DNA from: Bacillota bacterium
Lineage (GTDB): Bacteria > Bacillota > Bacilli > Paenibacillales > Paenibacillaceae
Assembly: GCA_023433615.1 (NCBI GenBank)
Contig: JAEZCJ010000030.1
Span: 1 to 35,471, forward strand
Reading direction: 5' to 3'
Length of the DNA: 35,471 bases
Shown here: positions 15,622 to 22,819 of the stretch, one piece after another
Numbering within the stretch: position 1 is the stretch's first letter
How the letters are laid out: each line of letters starts with the position of its first letter
The notes under the pieces: model-generated
The model's input: only the letters and a program-made list of their open reading frames with translations
What the model was told of the DNA's origin: nothing
Database searches by the model: none
Position numbers and translations under genes: made by a program

Positions 15622-16635
15622 CTATCTTCTCGTTAAGTATAACGTAATTTCGTCCCGATTGTGAAACAATTGCTTCGCGCGGTTCAAGACGAAGGCCGTC
15701 TCCAGCTTCGCGATCACGTCGCGAATCGTCTGCATCGGCTTCTTATGCATCAGCTTCACGGTAATGATCGCCTCCGCACCGGGCTTCAGCGCACGTTCGA
15801 GCTCAAGCACGAGCTTTACCATCAGCATCGGGCTCCAGCTCATGTCGCAGACGAGCAGATCGAACGATTCGGCAGCGAGCTTCGCCTCGCTCGCATTGCG
15901 CTTCAGATAGGTCAACCGCGGATGGCCCGCGAGAGACGGGTGCAGCTCGGCCGGGTCGATCGCCGTGACGGCTGTGCCGCGCTCAAGCAGCAGCGAGGTC
16001 CAGCCGCCCGGCGCGGCGCCGATATCGAGCGCTTGCGCATATGCGCCCAGACGCAGCCCGAAGGCCCGTTCGGCTTCGAGCAGCTTGAACTTGGCGCGAG
16101 AGATTTGGCCTTCCTCCCGCTGGAAGCGCACCGCGCCGCCCGGCCAGTCGGACAGCATCTCGTCCGGCGTGCCCCAGCCGGCCAGCAATTGGTCACCGGT
16201 CGCGTACACCGAGAGAATCATCTCGGCCTCTTGCACGACCGGCTCGCTGCCGATCTCGGTCAGCACGGCATCGAGCACCGCCTTCGTGTCGGCAGGCGAA
16301 TAAGGGAACGGGCTCTTCTCCGTTCGGCGAATATGGACCGCCGTGCGCCGGTCTTCGAACGACGAAGCGGCATAGCGCACCATGTCGGACAAATGCTGCA
16401 GATCGTCGGCGCCGCCGGTGATCGGCAGCGTCCGATCGACCGGCTGCACGTGCCGCAGGAAGATCGGTTCGCGCGCGCGGATCGCCATCAGCGCCTCATC
16501 GCGCTCGGCAGCCGCCTCCGCCGAGAACACTTCACCCGCTACGAGCTGCTGGAAGGCGATGCCGGGGAAGAGCCGGCGCAGCTCCTCCATGGCGAAGTTC
16601 GCAAAACCGTGATTGGCCGTACCGATGAACCGCAT
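15622..16635 (-). CDS. THUMP + FtsJ-like SAM-dependent methyltransferase, RlmM-like
   Basis: 337 residues. The N-terminal part (about 1-160) looks like a THUMP/ferredoxin-like RNA-binding region. The C-terminal Rossmann methyltransferase has SAM motif I ALDIGAAPGGWTS at 202-214 and the K-D-K residues of FtsJ/RlmM-type 2'-O-ribose methyltransferases (K182 or K184, D264 in VCDMSW, K294 in ITVKLMH). Rod order fits RlmM, the 23S rRNA C2498 enzyme of E. coli, but the actual RNA target is not known. Its ATG overlaps the stop codon of the ABC gene (TGATG), so it is translationally coupled. Last gene of the operon. Confidence 0.8.
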   Translation of the reverse strand: MRFIGTANHGFANFAMEELRRLFPGIAFQQLVAGEVFSAEAAAERDEALMAIRAREPIFLRHVQPVDRTLPITGGADDLQHLSDMVRYAASSFEDRRTAVHIRRTEKSPFPYSPADTKAVLDAVLTEIGSEPVVQEAEMILSVYATGDQLLAGWGTPDEMLSDWPGGAVRFQREEGQISRAKFKLLEAERAFGLRLGAYAQALDIGAAPGGWTSLLLERGTAVTAIDPAELHPSLAGHPRLTYLKRNASEAKLAAESFDLLVCDMSWSPMLMVKLVLELERALKPGAEAIITVKLMHKKPMQTIRDVIAKLETAFVLNRAKQLFHNRDEITLYLTRR

Positions 16636-17417
16636 CAGCGCGCCGCTCCTAACGGGGCAACCCGGATCCAGGGACGGTCATGCACCCAGTCGACTTCGAT
16701 CGGCAAGTCATATGCGCCGCCTAGCACTTCGCTCGTCAGCACGTCGCGCTTCGGACCTGCGGCAATGATTTTCCCGTCGTGGACCAATGCTACATGCGTG
16801 AAGAGCGGGATAATCTCCTCGATGTGATGCGTCACGTACAGCACCGCTTGCGCCCGTCCGCCGAGCCGTTCGAGGTCCGCAAGCAGCTTTTCGCGCTCAT
16901 ACAGATCGAGGCCTGCGCAAGGCTCATCCATGATGAGCAGCTCCGGGTTCGCCATAAGCGCGCGCGCCAGCGTCGCCTTCTTCCGCTCGCCTTGCGACAG
17001 CGTGCCGAACGGCTGGTCCGCGAGATGTCCGATGCCCATATCCGCTAACATGCGGCGCGCTTTCTTGATAACGGCCGGATCGATCTCCTGGTAGAAGCGC
17101 AGATAAGCATACTCGCCCGTCGCCACGACCTCCCATACCGGGTCGCTCAGCGACAGCTTCTCGATGACAGCTTGGCTGATGTAGCCGATCTTCTTTCGTA
17201 CCTCGCGAATATCGACGCGCCCGTAGCGGTGGCCGAGTACGTCGACCGTTCCCGACGAAGGAAACTGATACCCGGTCACCATTTCCAGGATCGTTGTTTT
17301 GCCAGAGCCGTTCCGTCCCAGGATGACCCAATGCTCGCCTTTCTGTACTTCGAGGTTCACGCCGTTCAGAATGACGCGTTCCTCCGTTCGCAGCACTAGA
17401 TTATGTAAGGTAATCAT
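16635..17417 (-). CDS. ABC transporter ATP-binding protein, YlmA-like
   Basis: A 260-residue single ABC ATPase with Walker A GRNGSGKT (34-41), Q-loop near YISQAV, signature LSQGERKK, Walker B LLIMDEPCAG and switch His in YVTHHIEEI. Sequence features (HWVILGRNGSGKTT, TGYQFPSSG) resemble B. subtilis YlmA, a small cytosolic ABC protein without a dedicated permease. No permease gene is adjacent. The start is uncertain: ATG 17417 begins the conserved MITLHNLVL but has only a weak ribosome site; an in-frame GTG at 17441 is an alternative. A further upstream frame to 17489 overlaps the preceding gene and is unlikely. Confidence 0.85.
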   Translation of the reverse strand: MITLHNLVLRTEERVILNGVNLEVQKGEHWVILGRNGSGKTTILEMVTGYQFPSSGTVDVLGHRYGRVDIREVRKKIGYISQAVIEKLSLSDPVWEVVATGEYAYLRFYQEIDPAVIKKARRMLADMGIGHLADQPFGTLSQGERKKATLARALMANPELLIMDEPCAGLDLYEREKLLADLERLGGRAQAVLYVTHHIEEIIPLFTHVALVHDGKIIAAGPKRDVLTSEVLGGAYDLPIEVDWVHDRPWIRVAPLGAAR

Positions 17418-17448
17418 TCGTACAGGTTCACCAGCCTTCACGTATCGC

Positions 17449-17796
17449 CTATTCGGCTTCTCTGTTCTTGTTTCCGATTTCCTGCACAACCCGTTCCGGC
17501 ATCGGCCCGTTGTACAGCTTCACATCTTGCGGCGCATGCTCCATGAGCAAGCCGTACATCTGCATGCGACCGGATGGGCTGGACGTATGCAAATAGATTC
17601 GACGAGGATATCGGCCCGTCGCAACGATGTGCAACGCCGCTTCGATCCCGGTCGGCTGTCCCCAGCCGAGATCGTAATCGAGCGAGAGAACATCGATCTC
17701 CTCCGTATCGAGCAGCAAGACGCATTCCTCGATCGTTCGAGCAAGCACGAAGCCCTCCGGCTTCGGCCGGTAGTCGTCGAGATAGACATGAATCAT
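17449..17796 (-). CDS. Cyclic-phosphate processing receiver-like (cREC) domain protein
   Basis: A 115-residue stand-alone domain resembling a response-regulator receiver, but of the variant annotated as cyclic-phosphate-processing receiver (cREC). Acidic residues D7-D8 (YLDDYRP) and D40/D42 (SLDYDLG) are present, with a conserved LHTSSPSGRMQM stretch (69-80: H70, T71, R77) not found in normal receivers. There is no output domain. The family was proposed by comparative genomics to process 2',3'-cyclic phosphates; biochemical function here is unknown. It overlaps the nfo gene by 4 bases (ATGA) and has GGGAGGG 6 bases upstream of ATG 17796. That ties it to the DNA repair genes. Confidence 0.75.
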   Translation of the reverse strand: MIHVYLDDYRPKPEGFVLARTIEECVLLLDTEEIDVLSLDYDLGWGQPTGIEAALHIVATGRYPRRIYLHTSSPSGRMQMYGLLMEHAPQDVKLYNGPMPERVVQEIGNKNREAE

Positions 17797-18659
17797 GAGC
17801 GGCCCTCCCTGGCCCAGGCTTGGACCTGCCGAATTTGGTCGCGGTGCGTGAACCCTTCCGCCTCGGGCGTCTCCAGCACCAGCGGCGTCCGCCGAATCTC
17901 CGGGATCGCCAGCAGCCTCTTCAGCGCGTCCGCGCCGATATTCCCCCGCCCTACCGGCGCATGCCGGTCCTTGCGCGCCCCGCTTCCGTAGACGGAATCG
18001 TTCAAGTGAATCGCCGCCAACTGGTCAAAATAACCGGTGTCGCGCGCTTTGGCCGCCCACTCCGCCTCATTCGTGCCGTCCCAGCCGCCGGCCGCGAACA
18101 AATGGCAAGTATCCAAGCAGAAGCCGATGCTGCCGGCATGCCTGCTTAAGCTCCTGATCTGGACAAGCTCCTCGAACGTCGTCCCCATGATGGCATGATC
18201 GCCGGCTTGGTTCTCGATCAGCAGCTTCGCTCCGCCAGTCCATTGCTCCAGCACCGAATCGAGCATTCCGATAATGCTCCGATATCCTTCGAGCAGGTCC
18301 GGTCCCTTGTAGATGCCAAAATGCACCACGACCCCAAGCGAGCCGCATGCTTCCGCGATGGCAAGGTCATTCAGCAGCGAAATCGCCGTGCGTGCACGCT
18401 GTTCGCCGTCCGACGCAGCCAAATTAACGGGGTAAGGCGCATGCGCGATCGAGACGAGGCCATGCTCCAGACAGTATGCCTTGCAGCTTGCGGCATCCGC
18501 ATGATCGTATGCCTTAACGCCGATCGAACGCGGATTTTTCGGAAAATATTGATATGCGTTTCCGCCGATTGCCGCAGCGCTGACAGCCGCTTCCTTATAG
18601 CCGCGGCGGATGCTCACATGACTCCCTGCGCGAATCGAATCGCGATGGTCAGGACGCAT
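17793..18659 (-). CDS. nfo: Deoxyribonuclease IV / AP endonuclease (Nfo)
   Basis: A 288-residue TIM-barrel AP endonuclease, which nicks 5' of abasic sites and removes blocked 3' ends in base excision repair. Metal-binding blocks include SIAHAPYPVN, LLIENQAGD (Glu), GFCLDTCHLFAAG (Asp/His), AAIHLNDS and RHAPVGRGNIG, all typical of endonuclease IV. The usual N-terminus is 'x-GSHVS'; here it is preceded by about 11 extra residues from ATG 18659, which lacks a good ribosome site. That ATG overlaps the end of the glycosylase gene by 11 bases, so translation may rely on coupling. The pairing of a glycosylase with the AP endonuclease is functionally sensible. Confidence 0.9.
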   Translation of the reverse strand: MRPDHRDSIRAGSHVSIRRGYKEAAVSAAAIGGNAYQYFPKNPRSIGVKAYDHADAASCKAYCLEHGLVSIAHAPYPVNLAASDGEQRARTAISLLNDLAIAEACGSLGVVVHFGIYKGPDLLEGYRSIIGMLDSVLEQWTGGAKLLIENQAGDHAIMGTTFEELVQIRSLSRHAGSIGFCLDTCHLFAAGGWDGTNEAEWAAKARDTGYFDQLAAIHLNDSVYGSGARKDRHAPVGRGNIGADALKRLLAIPEIRRTPLVLETPEAEGFTHRDQIRQVQAWAREGRS

Positions 18660-19458
18660 GCTGGCAGCTCGGGCAGTAGAACACTTTGCGTCCAGCGGAC
18701 TCCGTCTTGACGATCGGAGCGCCGCAGCGCAAGCAGGCTTCGCCTTCGCGGTCGTACACGAGGCAGCGGCTGTTGTAGCCGCCGGTCAGCGTGTCTCCCT
18801 TATAGAGCGGCAGCTCCATATAGCCGCCGGCATCTGCGGCGTTCAGCAGCACTTCTTGCATGGCGCGGTAGAGCTTCGTCCAAGTCTCCGGCCGCAGCGA
18901 CGGGATCGATGCCGTCGGCAGCACGCCTGCCGAGAAGCAGATCTCGTCGGCGTAGCAATTGCCGATTCCCGCGAGGACCGATTGATCGGTCATTGCGGTT
19001 TTTAGCTTGCCGCGCTTGCCCGCGAATCTTTTCTTGAAGGTCGCTTCATCGAGCCGCATCGGTTCGGGGCCAAGGTCCGCCAGCTTCGCGATCGTCTCCT
19101 TGGCCGAGAGCAGATGCAGGTAACCGAGCCGCAGCCCGATGAAATACAGGTTGCCATGCGGGAACCGAATCGTGATCTGCACGCTGCGGCTCGGCTTCTC
19201 CTCATCCGTACCGAAGACGAGAATGCCGCCCAGCATGAGATGGAGCAGCAATCTTCTGCCGTTGTCGAGATGGAAGATCAGATGCTTGCCGCGCTGCTCG
19301 ACATGCCAGACCGACGTTCCGGTCAATTCCCTGTCGAACCGCTCCGGCTCGACGTTGATCGATTTCTCCCGTTCAATTTCCGTTCCTATAATGCGCGCAC
19401 CCGCGACCCGTTCGGACAGCAGCCTGCGATAGTTTTCCATCTCCGGCCATTCCGGCAT
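18649..19458 (-). CDS. Fpg/Nei-family DNA glycosylase/AP lyase
   Basis: A 269-residue base-excision-repair glycosylase. The N-terminus MPEWPEME gives the catalytic Pro2 and Glu3 (usually MPELPEVE; the W is a variant). RGKHLIF holds the conserved Lys of the active site, VLAGIGNCYADEICF is the helix-two-turn-helix, and the C-terminal zinc finger is C-x2-C ... C-x2-C (CLRCGAP ... FYCPSCQ) with GRKVF arginine. Whether it prefers 8-oxoG (MutM) or oxidised pyrimidines (Nei) cannot be told. ATG 19458 is chosen over GTG 19467: it gives Pro at position 2 and sits 8 bases after GAGGTG. Confidence 0.92.
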   Translation of the reverse strand: MPEWPEMENYRRLLSERVAGARIIGTEIEREKSINVEPERFDRELTGTSVWHVEQRGKHLIFHLDNGRRLLLHLMLGGILVFGTDEEKPSRSVQITIRFPHGNLYFIGLRLGYLHLLSAKETIAKLADLGPEPMRLDEATFKKRFAGKRGKLKTAMTDQSVLAGIGNCYADEICFSAGVLPTASIPSLRPETWTKLYRAMQEVLLNAADAGGYMELPLYKGDTLTGGYNSRCLVYDREGEACLRCGAPIVKTESAGRKVFYCPSCQHAS

Positions 19459-19477
19459 AACGATCACACCTCACTGA

Positions 19478-19530
19478 ACCGCTTGTGATCACGAAGTAGC
19501 GCTGCGTAGCGTACGGTGCAGACAAGCGGT
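19478..19530 (+). repeat. Structured intergenic element E4 (short form)
   Basis: The closing stem ACCGCTTGT (19478-19486) pairs with ACAAGCGGT (19522-19530). The interior starts GATCACGAAGTAGCG like E1-E3 and keeps the first hairpin in altered form (CGCT-GCGT-AGCG within GTA...TAC), but lacks the long second arm. It lies between the NagD-type gene stop (19543) and the glycosylase ribosome site, in opposite orientation to the operon. Confidence 0.7.
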
Positions 19531-19542
19531 CTTATTTAATTT

Positions 19543-20340
19543 CTATCTGTATGTATCGCGCATATAGGCCAGGAGCTCGCTCAGGTCCGAGAAAATCCGA
19601 TCCGGCGTGACCCCTGCTGCGCCGCGCAGCCGCTCATAATTATCGGCATTCGTAAGCCCGGTCAGCACGAGCGCCGTCGCGCAGCCTGCCCTGACGCCGG
19701 CAGCGATATCGGTCGCCAGATTGTCGCCGACGACGAAGGCCTGATCCGCGGATATTCCGAGACGTCGCAACGCATAATCCATCAGGATCGAGGACGGCTT
19801 GCCGACCACGACCGGCGCTACGCCCGAAGCGGCTTGAAGCATGGCGCCTACAGAGCCTGCGCCGGGCCTGAAGCCGTCCGCTGTCGGCAGCAGCAGATCC
19901 GGATTCGTCTGAATGAAGGCTGCGCCGCTCCTAATCGCTTCGACAGCCTTAACCGCGGTGTCGTACGAGAACGATCGGTCCAAGCCTTGAACGACGACCT
20001 GCGGCTGCTCGTCCGAGAGGACGAGTCCGCTATCCGCGATCGCCTGCCGCAGACCGGCCTCGCCGATGACCATTGCCCTAGCCCCCGGGTGCTGGGCAGC
20101 AGCATAATCGGCCGCGGCTTGCGCGCTTGTGCAGACCTGCTCTGCCTCGGCGGGGATGCCCATCGCATTCAAGCGGGCCGCCACCGTCTCGGGTGCGGCC
20201 GTCGAATTGTTCGTAACGAACAGATACGGAATGCCGGCTTCTCGCAGCTGCAGGATGAGCGTGTCCGCTCCATCGATCATCCGGTCGCCGTGATACAGCG
20301 TTCCGTCCAGATCGATGAGCAGTGCCCTTGTGCGCTTCAT
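19543..20340 (-). CDS. NagD/AraL-type HAD-IIA sugar phosphatase
   Basis: A 265-residue HAD phosphatase of the NagD/AraL group (cap type C2). Motif I is LLIDLDGTLYHG (nucleophile D10, acid/base D12), motif II FVTNNST (about 43-49), motif III Lys in VVGKPS and motif IV FVVGDNLATDIAAG. These enzymes dephosphorylate small sugar phosphates, pyridoxal phosphate or nucleotides. ATG 20340 is correct: GGAGGG is 6 bases upstream and ATGA overlaps the previous gene's stop. The longer frame to 20613 is the shadow of the oxidoreductase gene. Confidence 0.9.
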   Translation of the reverse strand: MKRTRALLIDLDGTLYHGDRMIDGADTLILQLREAGIPYLFVTNNSTAAPETVAARLNAMGIPAEAEQVCTSAQAAADYAAAQHPGARAMVIGEAGLRQAIADSGLVLSDEQPQVVVQGLDRSFSYDTAVKAVEAIRSGAAFIQTNPDLLLPTADGFRPGAGSVGAMLQAASGVAPVVVGKPSSILMDYALRRLGISADQAFVVGDNLATDIAAGVRAGCATALVLTGLTNADNYERLRGAAGVTPDRIFSDLSELLAYMRDTYR

Positions 20341-21446
20341 CGAGCGCCCTCCGGCGCAGTCTGCTTCAGAATCTGCTCGATCCAGTGTTCGACGATCAAG
20401 CCGTCTTCGAACGACGGAGCCAGGCTGGCATGGCGATCGTCGCCCGCGAGACGCAGAATGAAGTGATGCAGCGCGCCAAAATGCGTGTCTACGGCAAAGC
20501 CCATCGTAGACTTCTCGTCCGGCAGCAGTTCGAGCGTTGCCGGTACCGGCAGCGCGCCGCTGCCGCCTGCAAGCAGATGCACCTGCGGCATCGTATGCCG
20601 CTCCAGGTCGCACGTGATGCTGCCGCGCGAGCCGACGATCTGGATGTCGAAGGCGTCGGACCCCAGCGCGATGCGCGACACCTCAGCGATGCCCTGAACG
20701 CCTGATACGCTGCGATAGTGCATCACAGCCCAGTCGTCGACTTCGGAGGCTGCCCATCCGCTGCCGGAAGCGTCCCTGCGCTGCGCGACGTGGATGGCCG
20801 TGCGGCCTTCGACATGCTCGAGCTCGCCGAACCAATGCCGGAGCATGTCCAGCACGTGCACGCCGAGATCGCTGATCGCGCCCCCGCCGGACATGCCGCT
20901 CTGAAGCCGCCAACTGATCGGTCGTTCCGGGCTCAGATAGCCGGAACGGCGGTACGAAATTTTGCATTGCAGAATATCGCCGACCACGCCTTGCGCGACG
21001 ATCTCGCGAATGCGCATCACCGCCGGATGGTAGCGGAACGTAAAAGCCAACTGCGACACGACCTGCGGATTGCTCTTCGCCTTTTCCGCCAGCAGTACGG
21101 ACCGCTCATAGGATTCCGAGAGCGGCTTCTCGCAATAGACGGCGATCCCGCTTTCCCAAGCAGGCTCTGCATCCTCGTAATGCCGTGCATTCGGCGTGCA
21201 AATATCGAACGCGTCGACGAACCCGGTTGCGGCCGCTTCTTCCGGGGAAGAGACGACCGAACGGAAGCCGATCGCCTCCGCTTGCGCGGCATGCCGCGCC
21301 GGATCCCGCGTGACCAATGTATCGAGTACCGGCACCAGCGGAGTCCGTTTAATGATCGGCAGCGCGCGCAGTGCGGTCATATGGGTTCTAGCGATGTTGC
21401 CGAAGCCGATAACGGCGAATCGGGCTTGATGTTCCCTATTATTCAT
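20337..21446 (-). CDS. Gfo/Idh/MocA-family oxidoreductase
   Basis: A 369-residue NAD(P)-dependent dehydrogenase. The Rossmann start is RFAVIGFGNIARTH (9-22), the conserved EKP appears in VYCEKPLSES, and the C-terminal alpha/beta domain contains the GGAISDLGVHVLDMLRHW block (catalytic Asp/His region). The natural substrate (probably a sugar or cyclitol) cannot be read from sequence. GGAGG is 9 bases upstream of ATG 21446, and the start overlaps the mrfB stop by 4 bases (ATGA), so it is coupled to the repair genes for reasons that are not obvious. Confidence 0.88.
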   Translation of the reverse strand: MNNREHQARFAVIGFGNIARTHMTALRALPIIKRTPLVPVLDTLVTRDPARHAAQAEAIGFRSVVSSPEEAAATGFVDAFDICTPNARHYEDAEPAWESGIAVYCEKPLSESYERSVLLAEKAKSNPQVVSQLAFTFRYHPAVMRIREIVAQGVVGDILQCKISYRRSGYLSPERPISWRLQSGMSGGGAISDLGVHVLDMLRHWFGELEHVEGRTAIHVAQRRDASGSGWAASEVDDWAVMHYRSVSGVQGIAEVSRIALGSDAFDIQIVGSRGSITCDLERHTMPQVHLLAGGSGALPVPATLELLPDEKSTMGFAVDTHFGALHHFILRLAGDDRHASLAPSFEDGLIVEHWIEQILKQTAPEGAR

Positions 21447-22819
21447 GCATGGTTCCTCCCGGCCTTCCTGTTCAGACGCTCGAGACGCTTCCGGATCGCG
21501 GCAAGCTCCGCGCGGCTCTTCGGGTCATGCCGTGCGAAGCCCGCTCGGCGGACCGCCTGGTCCAGCGCGCGGCTGGCATATTGCAGGGCGGCCTCCATGT
21601 CCTTGGCCCGATGCTCATAATACATGGAGAGCTCGATATGCGCCTCATAGTGCGGCATTGATGTCTGTTCCGCCGCAAGGGCGGCCTTCTGCCACAATAG
21701 CACAGCCCGCTGCCAATTTCCACACTTCTTGTCGCGCGCTGCCAGAGGCAGGCACCAGGATATGGCAGGCTCTGCGCCGTCAAGACGGGCGAACAGCGTC
21801 TCCGCTTCGGCAGTGCGCCCCATCCGCTCCAGCCACAGTCCGGTGCGCAGCAGCTCCTCCGGTTCTGTCGGATAGGGCACAGTATCCCCTAGACCGCCGC
21901 CCAATAAGCGTCCGAACCTCACCGCAAGACAGGCGAGCGCCAGCATATCGAGCTCATTATGATGAAAGACGCCTTGCAGCAGCTCCGGCTGACCTTCGCT
22001 TAGGAACCGAAAATAGATCGCCGGCGCCAGAGAGCCCGGCAAATCATCCACGCGGTGAATGCCGAGGCGTTCCTCTTCGACATGGCTGAGCTTGCATGAC
22101 ACGAGCGTATTGCGCCATACGCTGCGCGAAGGATGCAGCAGGTCGAGATGGCGGGGCTCGCTGCCGTATTGGCCGAGCCCGTTCATGATATAGCGTCCGG
22201 CCAGCACCGGCCAGTCGAAGGTGCGTCCGTTGTACGTGACGAGATAAGGGCGAACGCCCAGGCGCTCCTTCAAGTCAGCCAGCATCGCGCGTTCCTCCGC
22301 CGGATGCCGAATCAGCACCTGCTCCACGACAAAGCTGCCGTCATCGACGTAGGCGATGCCCGTCATGAACGGGACGTTGCCCGTTCCGACGCCCAGCCCC
22401 GTCGTCTCAAGATCGAGGAAGAGCAGGCGTTCCATCTCCGGCGCCTCGGCCTCGCCTTCATGGAATGCCGCAAGATGAGGCGCCGCTTCCGCCAGCTCGG
22501 ACAGCCGATGGTCGCCATGCCGATGCCCCAGAGGATACGTCACGCGCCTTAGCAAATATTCGCCATATTCGTTCTCGCGAAGCGTGACCTGCAGCGCATC
22601 CCATTCCGGCGAAAGCAAGCTGGCGCCGGCATTGCTCGCAGCATCAGGCGCATCTAGAACGGTTGGAGCAACGGCACCAACCGATTCATTTCCCGCGTCG
22701 CCGCCGCTAACCGCCGCTTCCAGCACTTCTTCCGTATCGTTCCCTGCTGTTGCAGACTCCCGCTCACTTGACCCTTGTCCACGCAGGAGCCGCATCCGTT
22801 CGCGAATGCCGCCGCTCAT
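21443..22819 (-). CDS. mrfB: RNase H-like exonuclease MrfB (YprB)
   Basis: A 458-residue DnaQ-fold 3'-5' exonuclease of the YprB group. LFLDLETTGLG (D136, E138) is the first DEDD motif, VTYNGRTFDWPVL the second, and FHHNELDMLALACLAVRFG holds the later conserved residues. A C-terminal TPR-like region (about 360-458) follows. In B. subtilis MrfB acts with the helicase MrfA in repair of mitomycin C damage. A low-complexity N-terminal stretch (about 15-65, rich in S, A, E, G) is odd. ATG 22819 overlaps the mrfA stop (ATGA), with GGGAGG 6 bases upstream. Confidence 0.88.
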   Translation of the reverse strand: MSGGIRERMRLLRGQGSSERESATAGNDTEEVLEAAVSGGDAGNESVGAVAPTVLDAPDAASNAGASLLSPEWDALQVTLRENEYGEYLLRRVTYPLGHRHGDHRLSELAEAAPHLAAFHEGEAEAPEMERLLFLDLETTGLGVGTGNVPFMTGIAYVDDGSFVVEQVLIRHPAEERAMLADLKERLGVRPYLVTYNGRTFDWPVLAGRYIMNGLGQYGSEPRHLDLLHPSRSVWRNTLVSCKLSHVEEERLGIHRVDDLPGSLAPAIYFRFLSEGQPELLQGVFHHNELDMLALACLAVRFGRLLGGGLGDTVPYPTEPEELLRTGLWLERMGRTAEAETLFARLDGAEPAISWCLPLAARDKKCGNWQRAVLLWQKAALAAEQTSMPHYEAHIELSMYYEHRAKDMEAALQYASRALDQAVRRAGFARHDPKSRAELAAIRKRLERLNRKAGRNHA

